From positions 15,493 through 79,492 of the forward strand of contig CAZYMS010000003.1 of the NCBI GenBank assembly GCA_964648985.1: a stretch of 64,000 nucleotides of DNA, given 5' to 3'. The DNA comes from JAEUSE01 sp964648985. Lineage in GTDB: Bacteria > Patescibacteriota > Doudnabacteria > UBA920. The notes under the pieces were generated by a model that saw only the letters and a list, made by a program, of their open reading frames with translations, searched no databases and was not told the DNA's origin. This document shows, piece by piece, positions 33,573-43,162 of this stretch (within the stretch, counting starts at the first letter, position 1; every line of letters begins with the position of its first letter). Position numbers and translations under genes: made by a program.

Positions 33573-35795
33573 TTAATCGGCTTGTAATACTATCCCAAAA
33601 AACCTATCCCTATCTACCTCTAGCTCTTTACTGACCGAGTGACCTGCCACCGTACTGTCAGTTGCCCAGACAATGTTTCGACCGGGAGCAGCGACTTCGT
33701 AGTGGAGGGTATAAGGATTTGCTCCGGCTTGTTTTTGTACCACAAGACTTACCCTATCTAGAGCGTCTGCTCTGAATGGCAGCTCATAGATAACCTCTAA
33801 TGTTTGGCGCTGTCCGCCCTCAAGGTTAATCCAATTTCCAAAAAAAGTTTTACCCGCTTCTTCTCCCACAAGCATGCCACTTGCCACTTCTTTTACCGCA
33901 TGAGATTCCCATTCCGCCACCTTTGGATGCGTTTCCGCAGTGGTTCTATATTTTACATCCAAATCCATGTAAGAAAAACCCTTACTGCTTATAAGCTTAC
34001 TCCCCTCGGGAACATAGATGCGCATAAAATCTTTATTTTCAAGACCCTTTACACGAGGCAGAGGATTGTTTCTCGTTATGGTGAGTATATTAGTTAAGAC
34101 TCCGCCACTGGATATAGTTGTTTTGAGCTGCACATTTTGACCCATTGCTAAATCCGTCTTAGTGCCACCCAAATTTGTAGATACAATACTCAAATAATCA
34201 CGCGCAGTGTCTACCAAACGACCATCCCACGAAAGACTACGAAGCTTTTCCGCGAGGCCGCCGTCACGGGCATATATTTGTATGTCTTTGGAAGCGAACG
34301 ATTTTTGCAAACTGAGCAACACGGATGGCATATCTTCACGGGGGGCTGAGGCTAAACGGTTAAGAAAAATAGGAAAAAATTCTGACAACATTTTTTTCGG
34401 CTTGTTCTCCTCTTTGTCATATTGCAGGGAGGTTTCAACCTGGGTCACTTCAATAAAATTGTCGCTATCAAGCGGTGTGGTATAACCCGGCACACTAATG
34501 GGTCCCGTTAGTTTTAGCAAGCTTGTAGCCAGTTGCGGAGTAATAGCTATTACTACATCTGGGGTTAGATGAGCCTCTTCTTCGTAAAAACTACTCATAA
34601 CCTCTGCGGAATCTGGAAATGAAGCGAACCAATTGCTGTCGCGCATATACCAACGATTGTTCACTGCAAAAAGAGGGAGCGGTGGGGTATAGTTACTCTT
34701 TAGCTGACCATCAAGATCGTAAATACTACTAATAGTTTGCTTTACTATAGTTCCGTTTTCTACATCAAATGCCCCATAGGTACCTGGAAAGCCGCCCGTA
34801 GGCCGGAGCTCGTTGCTGTTTTGTAGCAATACAAGAATATGTTTATGCCCAGTGGACAGGGCTACAATTACATCGAGCGCACTACCCACCGTTTCCAAGG
34901 AGCCATCGAGCAAAAATAACTCAGTCCGTGCTTGTTCAAACTTTTCGCGTGCGCTCTCAGGTACACGCTCGCTATTCACTTTACTACTGCTGGTAGCGGC
35001 AGTGTGTATTGCTTCCCGAACTGCTGCGAACTCTGACTGTACACCAATAATACTTTCTCCCCCATTGTCTGCATGAAAACCTGTGGCATCAAGATGAAGT
35101 GCTTTGAGCAATGCAAAAAGTTTAGTCAAATGCACCGCAGCCTCACTACCTGCAGTACCTGCAAGAAGCAAATTTTGAGCATCCTTTCCCGCGGGGAGGA
35201 CACTCGCTGTCGCCTGAATAAGTACATTTGTATCCCTTACTAATTTTTGACTATCTTGAAATGACTTAAGTGCAAGCTCAAATTTATTTTGTGCTTCTTC
35301 CAAATTTTCACTGGCAAGCTTATCTTTTCCTTGCGCAAGTTTACTCACAGCATTTGTGGCTTGCCCAAGGACCTTCCCTTTTATATGTAAACCTTCTGCG
35401 AGCAAGGTCCCTACCGAGACCAAGGCAAAGCACGAAACACACACTGAAAAAAATAATACTAACCCATAGGCGAATTGCGCTTGGCCCGCGCGAGCACGCA
35501 TATGGGGTATATGACCGAATGTTTGAGCTATATCCAGTAAAAATAAATTCCACAAATATACAAGAGTACGTGCAATGGTTCTTGGCGGCCACAATATAGC
35601 AAGTCCCACCGCATGGCACACGGAACTAACCAGCCACACCAAGCCCGCTCCTGTGCTGAGTAATGCAAGCCCAATCGCATAGGGCAACCAGAATATTGCG
35701 TACATTATTCGTACAAAAAAACTACGCCTTTGTTTTGGAGCGCTACTTTGCAATCTAACCCGAATGTCTTTGTTTTTTTTGCCTAAAAAACGCAT
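33573..35795 (-). CDS. DUF4012 membrane protein
   Basis: 740 residues: N-terminal helices at ~28-75 and ~110-130, then a helical extracytoplasmic part (~135-290), and the DUF4012 core, marked by LLQNSNELRPTGGFPGTYG near 325. This family is common in Patescibacteria and Actinobacteria and often lies in surface-glycan or envelope loci; its activity is unknown. Confidence 0.88.
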   Translation of the reverse strand: MRFLGKKNKDIRVRLQSSAPKQRRSFFVRIMYAIFWLPYAIGLALLSTGAGLVWLVSSVCHAVGLAILWPPRTIARTLVYLWNLFLLDIAQTFGHIPHMRARAGQAQFAYGLVLFFSVCVSCFALVSVGTLLAEGLHIKGKVLGQATNAVSKLAQGKDKLASENLEEAQNKFELALKSFQDSQKLVRDTNVLIQATASVLPAGKDAQNLLLAGTAGSEAAVHLTKLFALLKALHLDATGFHADNGGESIIGVQSEFAAVREAIHTAATSSSKVNSERVPESAREKFEQARTELFLLDGSLETVGSALDVIVALSTGHKHILVLLQNSNELRPTGGFPGTYGAFDVENGTIVKQTISSIYDLDGQLKSNYTPPLPLFAVNNRWYMRDSNWFASFPDSAEVMSSFYEEEAHLTPDVVIAITPQLATSLLKLTGPISVPGYTTPLDSDNFIEVTQVETSLQYDKEENKPKKMLSEFFPIFLNRLASAPREDMPSVLLSLQKSFASKDIQIYARDGGLAEKLRSLSWDGRLVDTARDYLSIVSTNLGGTKTDLAMGQNVQLKTTISSGGVLTNILTITRNNPLPRVKGLENKDFMRIYVPEGSKLISSKGFSYMDLDVKYRTTAETHPKVAEWESHAVKEVASGMLVGEEAGKTFFGNWINLEGGQRQTLEVIYELPFRADALDRVSLVVQKQAGANPYTLHYEVAAPGRNIVWATDSTVAGHSVSKELEVDRDRFFGIVLQAD

Positions 35796-35873
35796 GGAAA
35801 ATGCACTATTCTGCTTAAAATATAGTTACAAACTAAAGTGCATGTAATTACTAAAATTATACCACGAATATCC

Positions 35874-35911
35874 AGTTCTCCCCCTTTCTAAGGGGGAACC
35901 AGAGGGGGTGA
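35874..35911. repeat. CCCCCTTTCTAAGGGGG repeat
   Basis: CCCCCTT/AAGGGGG hairpin followed by CCAGAGGGGGTGA. Same family as the atpG insertion at 19965-20052. Confidence 0.75.
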
Positions 35912-35971
35912 AGCATCTTTTTATTTCACCACACACTGACGAAAGAATGAAATGGATCCTAATCAAAATTT

Positions 35972-36015
35972 TTAAACCCGCCAGCAGCTCTTGCAAGCTC
36001 TGGCGGGTTGTTTTT
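35972..36015. terminator. Terminator in the ftsW/DUF4012 spacer
   Basis: AACCCGCCAG (35975-35984) pairs with CTGGCGGGTT (36000-36009), with an inner AGCT stem. T-rich sequence follows on both strands; on the minus strand it ends the ftsW transcript. Confidence 0.75.
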
Positions 36016-36036
36016 ATGCTTACCATCCCTGTTTCT

Positions 36037-36062
36037 GTCATTCCCGTCTGCACGGGAATGAC
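36037..36062. repeat. GTCATTCCCGT inverted repeat
   Basis: GTCATTCCCGT-CTGC-ACGGGAATGAC, a common dispersed bacterial palindrome, lies 11 bp after the ftsW stop. Confidence 0.8.
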
Positions 36063-36072
36063 AAACACGATC

Positions 36073-37224
36073 TTATGATTTTATTTGTTTACTCACATTC
36101 AGCAGTATACCTACCGCAGTCAGATTTACTATAAGCGCGCTACTACCATAACTAAAGAATGGAAGCGGAATACCGGTTAAAGGCAGAAGGCCAATTGTTG
36201 CACCTATATTTATAATAACCTGTAGCGTAATCATGGCGGTCAATCCTGCAGCGAGCAATCTTCCAAACAGATCAGGCGCCTTTGCTGCCACTTGAAACCC
36301 GCGAATAAAGAAAAAGGTGAACACTGCAAAAATTCCCAGCACGCGCACTAGCCCAAGCTCTTCTGCTACCACCGCGAACACCGAGTCGCCAAGCACTTCT
36401 GGTAAGTAATTATGCTTCTGCCTAGACTGCCCATACCCAAGCCCCCACACACCGCCCGACCCAACTGCCATGAGTGCCTGACTTATTTGATAGCCAGCAC
36501 CTTTCGGGTCCAACTCTGGATTAAGAAATGTAAATAGTCTGGCGGCTCGGTATGGCTCAAGTTTGATTAGCAGAAGCAATAGACCCGCGCCAACTACAAC
36601 AAGAGAAACAATCCATTTCCACGGCACCCCTGCAGCAATGATCATAACCAAAGCTGTGCCCAAAAGCGCTATCATAGTTCCAAAGTCTGGCTGCCACAAA
36701 ATAAGCAAGGCAAATAAACCAATAATAGACAGCATGGGGAGTACACCCGAAAGAAAGTCGTGTAAGTGCTCCTTGCGACTTGCCGCCCATGCTGCGCAAT
36801 AAACAATAATAGCGAGCTTTGCGAGTTCAGCTGGCTGAAAAAAGAGGGGGCCAACATGAATCCACCTACTAGCACCACCAGCAGAAAAACCTATGCCGGG
36901 CATTTTTACCATGACAAGCAAAATTAACGAGCCAGCAATGATGTACGGGACCAATTTTTGCCACCAGTGGTAGTCTATTTTATAACAAATATACAGAGAG
37001 AGAAGACCGAGCCCAGCACCCTGGAATATCTGACTACGAAGAAAGTGGGTGGTATTTCCAAAACGCTCAAGAGACTCCACCGTGGAAACAGAGTAGAGCA
37101 TTATGAGCCCAATAACCAAAAGCAAACCCGCTGAAGCTGCGAGCCACACATCCGCGCCCCCACCTTTCTTCGCTATTCGTTTTTGCTGAGTGTAGTGCTG
37201 TACCATACTTTTATAATGATCCAA
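36073..37224 (-). CDS. ftsW: FtsW/RodA/SpoVE-family peptidoglycan polymerase (SEDS)
   Basis: 383 residues with ~10 helices. SEDS landmarks: ASRWIHVGPLFFQPAELAK, WQPDFGT, the catalytic-loop region SRQKHNYLPEVLGDSVFAVV with its conserved Asp, and GIPLPFFSYGSSA. It polymerises lipid II at the septum with a class B PBP, which is not in this window. Its start overlaps the murD end by 14 nt. FtsW rather than RodA is inferred from the murD context. Confidence 0.9.
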   Translation of the reverse strand: MDHYKSMVQHYTQQKRIAKKGGGADVWLAASAGLLLVIGLIMLYSVSTVESLERFGNTTHFLRSQIFQGAGLGLLSLYICYKIDYHWWQKLVPYIIAGSLILLVMVKMPGIGFSAGGASRWIHVGPLFFQPAELAKLAIIVYCAAWAASRKEHLHDFLSGVLPMLSIIGLFALLILWQPDFGTMIALLGTALVMIIAAGVPWKWIVSLVVVGAGLLLLLIKLEPYRAARLFTFLNPELDPKGAGYQISQALMAVGSGGVWGLGYGQSRQKHNYLPEVLGDSVFAVVAEELGLVRVLGIFAVFTFFFIRGFQVAAKAPDLFGRLLAAGLTAMITLQVIINIGATIGLLPLTGIPLPFFSYGSSALIVNLTAVGILLNVSKQIKS

Positions 37225-38461
37225 CTAGCTGTTTAAATGCCTCTCCCCTTTTTTCAAAGTTTTTAAACATTCCAAAACTCGGTGCGGCACATGACAGCAA
37301 GCAAATTTTTCCTTTTGGCGTATTCTGCGTACATTGCGCAATGGCATCGCGCAGGCTAGGAACCAAAACGTATTTATCGTACCTTCTCTTTTTTAAATAT
37401 GAAATTATTCTGTCAGCTGTTGGGGTAGCGAGGACGCATATAAATGTATTATTTTTTATCAAAAATCTGAGCAGTACATCAAAATTCTGTCCTCGATCAT
37501 ACCCACCTAAAATAATAGAGCCTAGGCCATCTTTTAGAAATGACGCCCCGGCAAGCGTTGCATCAGCATTTACAGCAATGGAATCATCATAAAAACGAAT
37601 TCTTTTTTTCTCTGCGAAAAACTCTAGTCTGTGGGGGAGGCCAATAAAAGAATCTGCGACTTTCTCAATGACTGATTGTGCTACACCTAGACCTTTCAAA
37701 AGTGCTACGGCAGTGCCAAAATTTTCACGCCAATGAGGTGCTTGAAACACACTCATTTTCGGGAAGAGGGATGTGGACAATGACTGAGTGGCCTGTACTT
37801 TAATTCCAGCTTTTAACAAGTGCGCAATGGACGAACGCCACCGTTTTGGCACAAACAATATGTCACCGGGTAATTGATGGGACCATATATGTGACTTAGC
37901 CTTTAGATATTTTTCCATGGTAAGGTGCCGATCAAGGTGGTCTGGAAATATATTTAGAAAAATAGAGTACTTCGGAGATTTGCGCAAAAATTCTAACTGA
38001 TAGCTAGAAAGTTCTAATACAATATAGTCAAGCTTTCCTGCCAATAAACGAGGTAACACATCTAACACAGGCAGCCCTATATTCCCCGCCGCAACCGCAT
38101 TAAATCCGGCTCCTTGCAAGCACTGGGTTATAAAAGTTACGGTTGTAGACTTCCCCTTCGTCCCTGTAACACCAATCACTCTTTCTCTTGCAAGCGGGGT
38201 AAGACAATCAAAGAATATTTCTACTATCGTAACGCATTTTTTTCGGTACGCCGCTGGCACAACACTTCGGGGAATGCCTGAAGATATGACTATGGAATCG
38301 TACACCGAAAAATCTACTCTGTTGTTATACTTTGCAAGCTGGTCATCATGAATATCAAATCCTGCCTTAGGAAGCGACCGTCGCAAGTAGCGCAAAGAAG
38401 ACTGCCCCTCACGGGCATATCCATATATGAGTATTTTTTTCGCATTTTTCCAATCACTCAT
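37211..38461 (-). CDS. murD: MurD-type UDP-MurNAc-L-alanyl-glutamate ligase (possibly MurD2)
   Basis: 416 residues with the Mur ligase order: an N-terminal UDP-binding domain, the ATP loop VTGTKGKSTT (near 99), the central domain with IFPDHLDRHLTMEKYLKAK, and the C-terminal domain with YDDSIAVNADAT and GGYDRGQNFDVL. Classical MurD proteins have NDSKATN where this has DDSIAVN. A MurL-like gene follows 14 bp upstream on the same strand, so this enzyme may add L-Glu (as MurD2 does in Xanthomonas) rather than D-Glu. Whether it uses D- or L-Glu cannot be read from the sequence. Confidence 0.88.
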   Translation of the reverse strand: MSDWKNAKKILIYGYAREGQSSLRYLRRSLPKAGFDIHDDQLAKYNNRVDFSVYDSIVISSGIPRSVVPAAYRKKCVTIVEIFFDCLTPLARERVIGVTGTKGKSTTVTFITQCLQGAGFNAVAAGNIGLPVLDVLPRLLAGKLDYIVLELSSYQLEFLRKSPKYSIFLNIFPDHLDRHLTMEKYLKAKSHIWSHQLPGDILFVPKRWRSSIAHLLKAGIKVQATQSLSTSLFPKMSVFQAPHWRENFGTAVALLKGLGVAQSVIEKVADSFIGLPHRLEFFAEKKRIRFYDDSIAVNADATLAGASFLKDGLGSIILGGYDRGQNFDVLLRFLIKNNTFICVLATPTADRIISYLKKRRYDKYVLVPSLRDAIAQCTQNTPKGKICLLSCAAPSFGMFKNFEKRGEAFKQLVGSL

Positions 38462-38475
38462 AGAACAGTACGTTA

Positions 38476-39786
38476 TTATGCAATAAAGTTTTTGACGTTT
38501 TGAACCCGCTCTTCAGGCATGGCGTGCTCGCCAAAGACTGTGTTGTCGAAGGTACTTTTCGGACAATTAAACCGAGCGGCTTCAGGGTACGCATTGGTCG
38601 CAATAGCCATGTGCAAGGCAAGACGATTCTCTTCTATCTCCCCCACACAATCGAGCGGTTTATACCCTTCTAAGCCGAGCAATTGCCTATAAACACTATC
38701 AAGACTTGCATCTGCCAACAGATCCTTACCATTAAACAATTCGGTCAACTTTTCTTTTTCCACAAACGGAGAAAATAGTAAAAATGTTGCTGCACATTTT
38801 GTACAATGACCACACCAATAGGGCCTGCTATCGATCCCATCCAATTTGAAGTTGGTATTGCATGAAGTAAAAGACTGGCCGTAGTTAGCAAACAACCTAT
38901 TCGCAAAGACTTTGGCAATCTGCAAGTCAGTCAAGGGTCTTAGCAAAGAATAGTACAATACGTCCCCGCTAATATAATGCTTGATATATTGCTGAAATGC
39001 TTGCTCAAATGCAAACGATTTAGAATACTGATGATTCACCGGCAGACCTTCGTGTATAAGACTTGGCTCCCTAGTCGAGCGCTCATTAGAAAACACTACC
39101 TCTTTTTTACCAATGCAGAGCGCAAGTACGAGACTAGCCGCTGAAACAATACCAGTGATGGGCAAATGACCGTTAAACGCGCCGTTTGCATTTAACTCGG
39201 CAATTTTGGGATCAAGCACTCGGGAGACTGTCCAAAATTTATGGCCAGTACTGCTAGCAATAGTAGTTAAAGCAGGAGTGGGTCGCACACTGAAAATATC
39301 GAGTGACGCACCTTGGCTTTCTAGTATATTCATTGCAAGGAGCGAATCTTTGCCACCACCAAATGCCACAAGTAGACCATCCACAGATACGGATACCGCT
39401 TTAGAGCTTGCCCCATTTTCACTGACGGGGAAATGCGCGACACGGCTCGGAGAAAGTTTATTCTCGAACAATAACTGACCGAGGCCATACAAATATGTTG
39501 TATAAAAAAAGTCGGCTTGTGCTTGGTCTAAAGCCCCCTTCTTTATGTCAACTGTAGGCGTAAGATACGCCTTATAATACGAAACCCCCGACATTATAAA
39601 TAATGCGAAAGCTGCACTCTCTATGGCCGGAAGCCTTGAACTATCTATGCCTTGTGTAGGAAATGTATATGTTTCTGTAAAAAATAGTTCTGAGTCATAC
39701 GAATAAGACAATGTAAGCACACCTGTACTTACATTGAATTCATAGTCTTCAAAAATAAAAGCTTTCCACCCTTTCATATAGTTCAA
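38476..39786 (-). CDS. murL: UDP-MurNAc-L-Ala-L-Glu epimerase (MurL)
   Basis: 436 residues with a MurL-like pattern. An ATP-pyrophosphatase P-loop GGGKDS lies at 143-148 after an N-terminal domain. A NERS motif (FSNERSTREPS), HQYSKSFAFEQAF, YSLLRPLTDLQIA, FTSCNTNF and the Cys cluster WCGHCTKC follow. MurL turns the L-Glu of UDP-MurNAc-L-Ala-L-Glu into D-Glu using ATP, so cells need no glutamate racemase. The adjacent MurD supports the call. Recognition is from memory of the family; a distant ATP-pyrophosphatase of other function is the alternative. Confidence 0.78.
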   Translation of the reverse strand: MNYMKGWKAFIFEDYEFNVSTGVLTLSYSYDSELFFTETYTFPTQGIDSSRLPAIESAAFALFIMSGVSYYKAYLTPTVDIKKGALDQAQADFFYTTYLYGLGQLLFENKLSPSRVAHFPVSENGASSKAVSVSVDGLLVAFGGGKDSLLAMNILESQGASLDIFSVRPTPALTTIASSTGHKFWTVSRVLDPKIAELNANGAFNGHLPITGIVSAASLVLALCIGKKEVVFSNERSTREPSLIHEGLPVNHQYSKSFAFEQAFQQYIKHYISGDVLYYSLLRPLTDLQIAKVFANRLFANYGQSFTSCNTNFKLDGIDSRPYWCGHCTKCAATFLLFSPFVEKEKLTELFNGKDLLADASLDSVYRQLLGLEGYKPLDCVGEIEENRLALHMAIATNAYPEAARFNCPKSTFDNTVFGEHAMPEERVQNVKNFIA

Positions 39787-39807
39787 TTACTACTTTATTC
39801 GCTTATA

Positions 39808-41385
39808 CTACTCTTTCCGCAAGAACGTACCACTCCGGATGCCGGTAAGCTGACCTTCAGACGCAACGAGGGCGCCATTTACCCAGACTTTATGAATACC
39901 TTGCGGTGCGCGGTAAGGGTTCTGAATAGTTGCACGGTCGTGAGTATGCAGCGGGTCGAACAGTACCAAATCTGCAACGGAACCTACACCTATTTTACCT
40001 CTATCACTGAGCCCCCAGACCCGTGCGGGCAAGCTCGTTAGTTTAGCAACAGCAGCCTCAAGCGAAATGCGTTTTGAATGCCTCATTTGCGCTATAAAAC
40101 TACTGGTAGTGCCAAAACAACGCGGGTGCACCAGCTTGCTTACATGCTGGCCTTGGTGGAGAAGTGGAAACCCACCACCATCGGTACCCACTACGGAAAG
40201 AGGGTGCGCTAACAGTTCTTCTACTTGGTCTGCATGTAAACAATGATCAAACACCAGTACCTCCGTACCACCATTTTTAAGAACTTCTAACAATGCTTCC
40301 TCGCTTGACACCCCAAGGTTTTGCGCGATTTGTCCAAGATTCTTGCTTACTACTCGCATATTAAAACTCGTAGACGCAACAATAAGCTCAGCAACAGAAT
40401 TCTGACTGGCGTGCAAATGAGCCAATATTTTTTTATATTGCACAGGATCACCAAGAATTTTTAACATGGCAGCGCGCCCGCCACTTATGGCCCACTTTGG
40501 TAAATAGGTATAGAGTGGTTGCCAGGTAGAGGTATACGGATACACATCAAAACTTATATCCGCGCCCATGTGCACCACATTCTCTATTCTCTGGAGCACT
40601 GCGGAAAGCTCGTGCCAGTTTGATTTACCTCGCACTTTAAAATGAGAAAGCTTAAGTCTACTCCCCGACTTTTGCGCTACTTCAAGGGCCTCTTCCACGC
40701 TTTCCGGCAGCCCTTCGGCCTCGTTGCGTAAATGCACGGAAAGTAAAGCGTTGTATGCGGTTACTATTTTTGCAAGCTCGTATAGCTCTAGTTCGCTTAC
40801 CGCAAATTCGTGGGAATATGAAAGCCCTGTGGAAAGTCCAAATGCTCCCGCCTCTATACTATCTTGCAGGGCACGACCAAGTATTTCTACTTCTTCTGGA
40901 CTCAAACTACGCTGCTGATCTCCTAAAAGCCCGCGACGCAGAGTGCTCAGTCCTACCAAACTCCCTACATTGGTTCCAAAATTTTGACTTCCGAGCGTAT
41001 CTGCAAACTCACCAAAGCTTGACCAGTTAAAATTACTACCAGTTAAGTCATGCCATTTTTGAGAAGACTTTAGGGCATTGCGCGAAAGGAGTGGGGCAAG
41101 ACTTGTGCCACAGTTACCCACGAGCACAGAAGTAATACCTTGCAGCACTAGGCTGTCCAAGTTTGGAGAGTCGAACAATGACCAATAACTGTCGCTATGA
41201 TTTTGTACATCAATAAAACCCGGAGCCAGGACAAGACCTTCTGCTTCTATAACTTCTTTGGCCTTAACGGGTATATCCAAAGCAATGTCTATTATACGTC
41301 CATCACTTATACCAATATCCGCAACAAAGCTCTCTTGCCCTGTCCCGTCTATGACCGTTGCTCGTTTTATTAAAAGATCGTACAT
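39808..41385 (-). CDS. N-acyl-D-amino-acid deacylase (D-aminoacylase-like amidohydrolase)
   Basis: 525 residues of the amidohydrolase superfamily, D-aminoacylase group. Seen: LAPGFIDVQNHSDSYW (near 53), VLVGNCGTSLAP with the metal Cys, SVHLRNEAEG and LKLSHFKVRG with the two metal His, and VGTDGGGFP with the catalytic Asp. Oddity: the usual HxH of strand 1 reads QNH, so the first His is a Gln. It hydrolyses N-acyl-D-amino acids. Its place between mraY and murL suggests a link to D-amino acids of the wall (inference). Confidence 0.85.
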   Translation of the reverse strand: MYDLLIKRATVIDGTGQESFVADIGISDGRIIDIALDIPVKAKEVIEAEGLVLAPGFIDVQNHSDSYWSLFDSPNLDSLVLQGITSVLVGNCGTSLAPLLSRNALKSSQKWHDLTGSNFNWSSFGEFADTLGSQNFGTNVGSLVGLSTLRRGLLGDQQRSLSPEEVEILGRALQDSIEAGAFGLSTGLSYSHEFAVSELELYELAKIVTAYNALLSVHLRNEAEGLPESVEEALEVAQKSGSRLKLSHFKVRGKSNWHELSAVLQRIENVVHMGADISFDVYPYTSTWQPLYTYLPKWAISGGRAAMLKILGDPVQYKKILAHLHASQNSVAELIVASTSFNMRVVSKNLGQIAQNLGVSSEEALLEVLKNGGTEVLVFDHCLHADQVEELLAHPLSVVGTDGGGFPLLHQGQHVSKLVHPRCFGTTSSFIAQMRHSKRISLEAAVAKLTSLPARVWGLSDRGKIGVGSVADLVLFDPLHTHDRATIQNPYRAPQGIHKVWVNGALVASEGQLTGIRSGTFLRKE

Positions 41386-41430
41386 AGTAAAGTTAGTTTT
41401 AGTTTTGTATATATAACCAGTCGCCTACTA

Positions 41431-42468
41431 CTATCCCAAAAAATATATAATGATGCCAATTATTGCTAGGACCGATGCAAATATCCAAGCACGCATAGTA
41501 ACTTTTGTTTCCGGCCAACCAAGTGCTTCGAAGTGATGATGAACTGGTGCGGACAAAAATATTTTTTTCTTAAATACTTTTTTGGAAACTATTTGCAGCA
41601 CTGTAGTAAGTGCCTCAAGTACAAACACAAAACCAATTATGGGCAGCAGGGCTATGGAGTTAGTTAGAAATGCCACTATTGCTAAAAGCACCCCCAGACC
41701 CATAGAGCCCGTATCTCCCATAAAAAACCGGGCGGGATATACGTTAAACCACAAAAAGGCGAGCAGACTTCCCGCAACTACCCCAATAAGCGCCGCCAAG
41801 TTTTCCTGCCCGCGCACATAGGCAATGAGTCCGAATGCAAAAAACGCTATTAGCAGCGTACCGCCCGCCAGCCCGTCAAGTCCGTCTGTTTGATTCACTG
41901 CAAAGCTAGTGGCAATGACTACTAAAATGAAAAATGGAATAAATACCCAACCAAGATGCAGCGCGCCTGCGAATGGAATATGTATCGCTTCAAAACCTAA
42001 TTTGAAATAAAACCACCACGCACCTATTGCAGCAACAATAGCGTACAAAATAACTTTAAAACGAAATGGAAAGCCGCGGCCTTGGTGACCCATGCGGTTT
42101 ATATCGAGCAAGTCATCTGCAAGTCCTACCACTGCTGCGCCAACAAACGCGCCTAAAGGAAGAAGGGTTTCGCGGCGAGTAAGAACGTTGAGATTGTGGA
42201 ATACTTCGAGCCCCGCGACCCTATCTAAAAACCAAAATACGGTAATAATTACGCAGGTTACACCCCAAACTAAAAGGCCGCCCATAGTAGGAGTCCCCTT
42301 TTTTGCAGCATGCATTTTGGTAAAGAGCGGCGTTTCTTTGGAGTCCCGAATATTCTTCCCCAGCTTATATTTATAGAGAAAATAGGTAAGCAATGGCGTT
42401 GCGCCAAGCGCCAAAATGAAGGAAATGGAAGTAAGGGAAAATATCTTAGTAAGGACTAAATCTGTCAT
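41431..42468 (-). CDS. mraY: MraY, phospho-MurNAc-pentapeptide transferase
   Basis: 345 residues with ten helices. MraY landmarks: KKGTPTMGG, GLADDLLD, NQTDGLDGLAGG, GDTGSMGLG, and the UDP-MurNAc recognition motif PVHHHFEALGWPETKV. It makes lipid I. The frame continues six codons upstream, but MTDLVLTKIF is a typical start. Confidence 0.95.
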   Translation of the reverse strand: MTDLVLTKIFSLTSISFILALGATPLLTYFLYKYKLGKNIRDSKETPLFTKMHAAKKGTPTMGGLLVWGVTCVIITVFWFLDRVAGLEVFHNLNVLTRRETLLPLGAFVGAAVVGLADDLLDINRMGHQGRGFPFRFKVILYAIVAAIGAWWFYFKLGFEAIHIPFAGALHLGWVFIPFFILVVIATSFAVNQTDGLDGLAGGTLLIAFFAFGLIAYVRGQENLAALIGVVAGSLLAFLWFNVYPARFFMGDTGSMGLGVLLAIVAFLTNSIALLPIIGFVFVLEALTTVLQIVSKKVFKKKIFLSAPVHHHFEALGWPETKVTMRAWIFASVLAIIGIIIYFLG

Positions 42469-42527
42469 ATATATGTGCAGACTCACGGGTAATGCTGAGA
42501 ATAACTGTATTAATTATACCACAAACC

Positions 42528-42556
42528 TTGAAATTTCTGCTAAAACCTGCTAATCT
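42528..42556 (+). promoter_or_regulatory. Promoter for 42610-43074
   Basis: TTGAAA and TAATCT separated by 17 bp. A divergent extended -10 (TGGTATAAT, 42513-42521) faces mraY. Confidence 0.5.
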
Positions 42557-42609
42557 TACCGGTCGCAAATCAAAACCAGCAAATCAACCACATCCATAGG
42601 AGGATCACT

Positions 42610-43074
42610 GTGAGAAACGTATCTGAACTGTTAAAGTTCATGGAAACCATGCCCGGACCTTTATTCTATGAACTGTTATTTAAACTAGGGATAAGCATGG
42701 AGGAAAACTTTCTGGCATCCCTACAGGCCGCAAATCGGCCCCAAACCTCGGTAGCCATTGACCTTATTGGCTATTTTACCCGTCGCAATAACTTGACGAA
42801 AGTAAATGAAATCACCGAACAATTAGTAACTCCTCGCGCCTGGGCGCGACGTGAGCCCACCGATTCAGGATACCTACTCCAAGTTTTTGAAAAGCTCAAA
42901 ATTGGAGGGGCCGTGCAGTACGAGACGGCGGTAAAAGCACTGGCCAATTTCTTTAACGTGGCGCCCTATTTGCCGAACGGCAAAACCAGCCTGGTAGAGA
43001 AAGCGGTCGCACTAGTCCAGCTTGCGGAATTTCTGGACTTAATCCCCCAGCTTGAAGCCGCGCTTACGGACTAA
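42610..43074 (+). CDS. Hypothetical protein, helical
   Basis: 154 residues from a GTG start preceded by AGGAGG with a 7-nt spacer. All-helical, soluble, no recognised domain. Alone on the plus strand between two leftward operons, with its own promoter and terminator. The strong Shine-Dalgarno and higher GC differ from the neighbours and recall the genes at 58474-60401. Confidence 0.6.
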   Translation: MRNVSELLKFMETMPGPLFYELLFKLGISMEENFLASLQAANRPQTSVAIDLIGYFTRRNNLTKVNEITEQLVTPRAWARREPTDSGYLLQVFEKLKIGGAVQYETAVKALANFFNVAPYLPNGKTSLVEKAVALVQLAEFLDLIPQLEAALTD

Positions 43075-43105
43075 CGCGCATGACCCACACTCACAACAAA
43101 CCACT

Positions 43106-43138
43106 CGACGCAGAAGCCCCCAGCCTCTGCGTCGTTTT
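43106..43138 (+). terminator. Terminator after 42610-43074
   Basis: CGACGCAGA / TCTGCGTCG, loop of 11, then TTTT. Confidence 0.8.
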
Positions 43139-43162
43139 ACATATTTCTATAATTTATTTTTT

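Noticed and set aside
35826..36068. 80-residue leftward frame
   Set aside because: It is a translation of two dispersed palindromes and a terminator, starting inside the GTCATTCCCGT repeat. No ribosome site.
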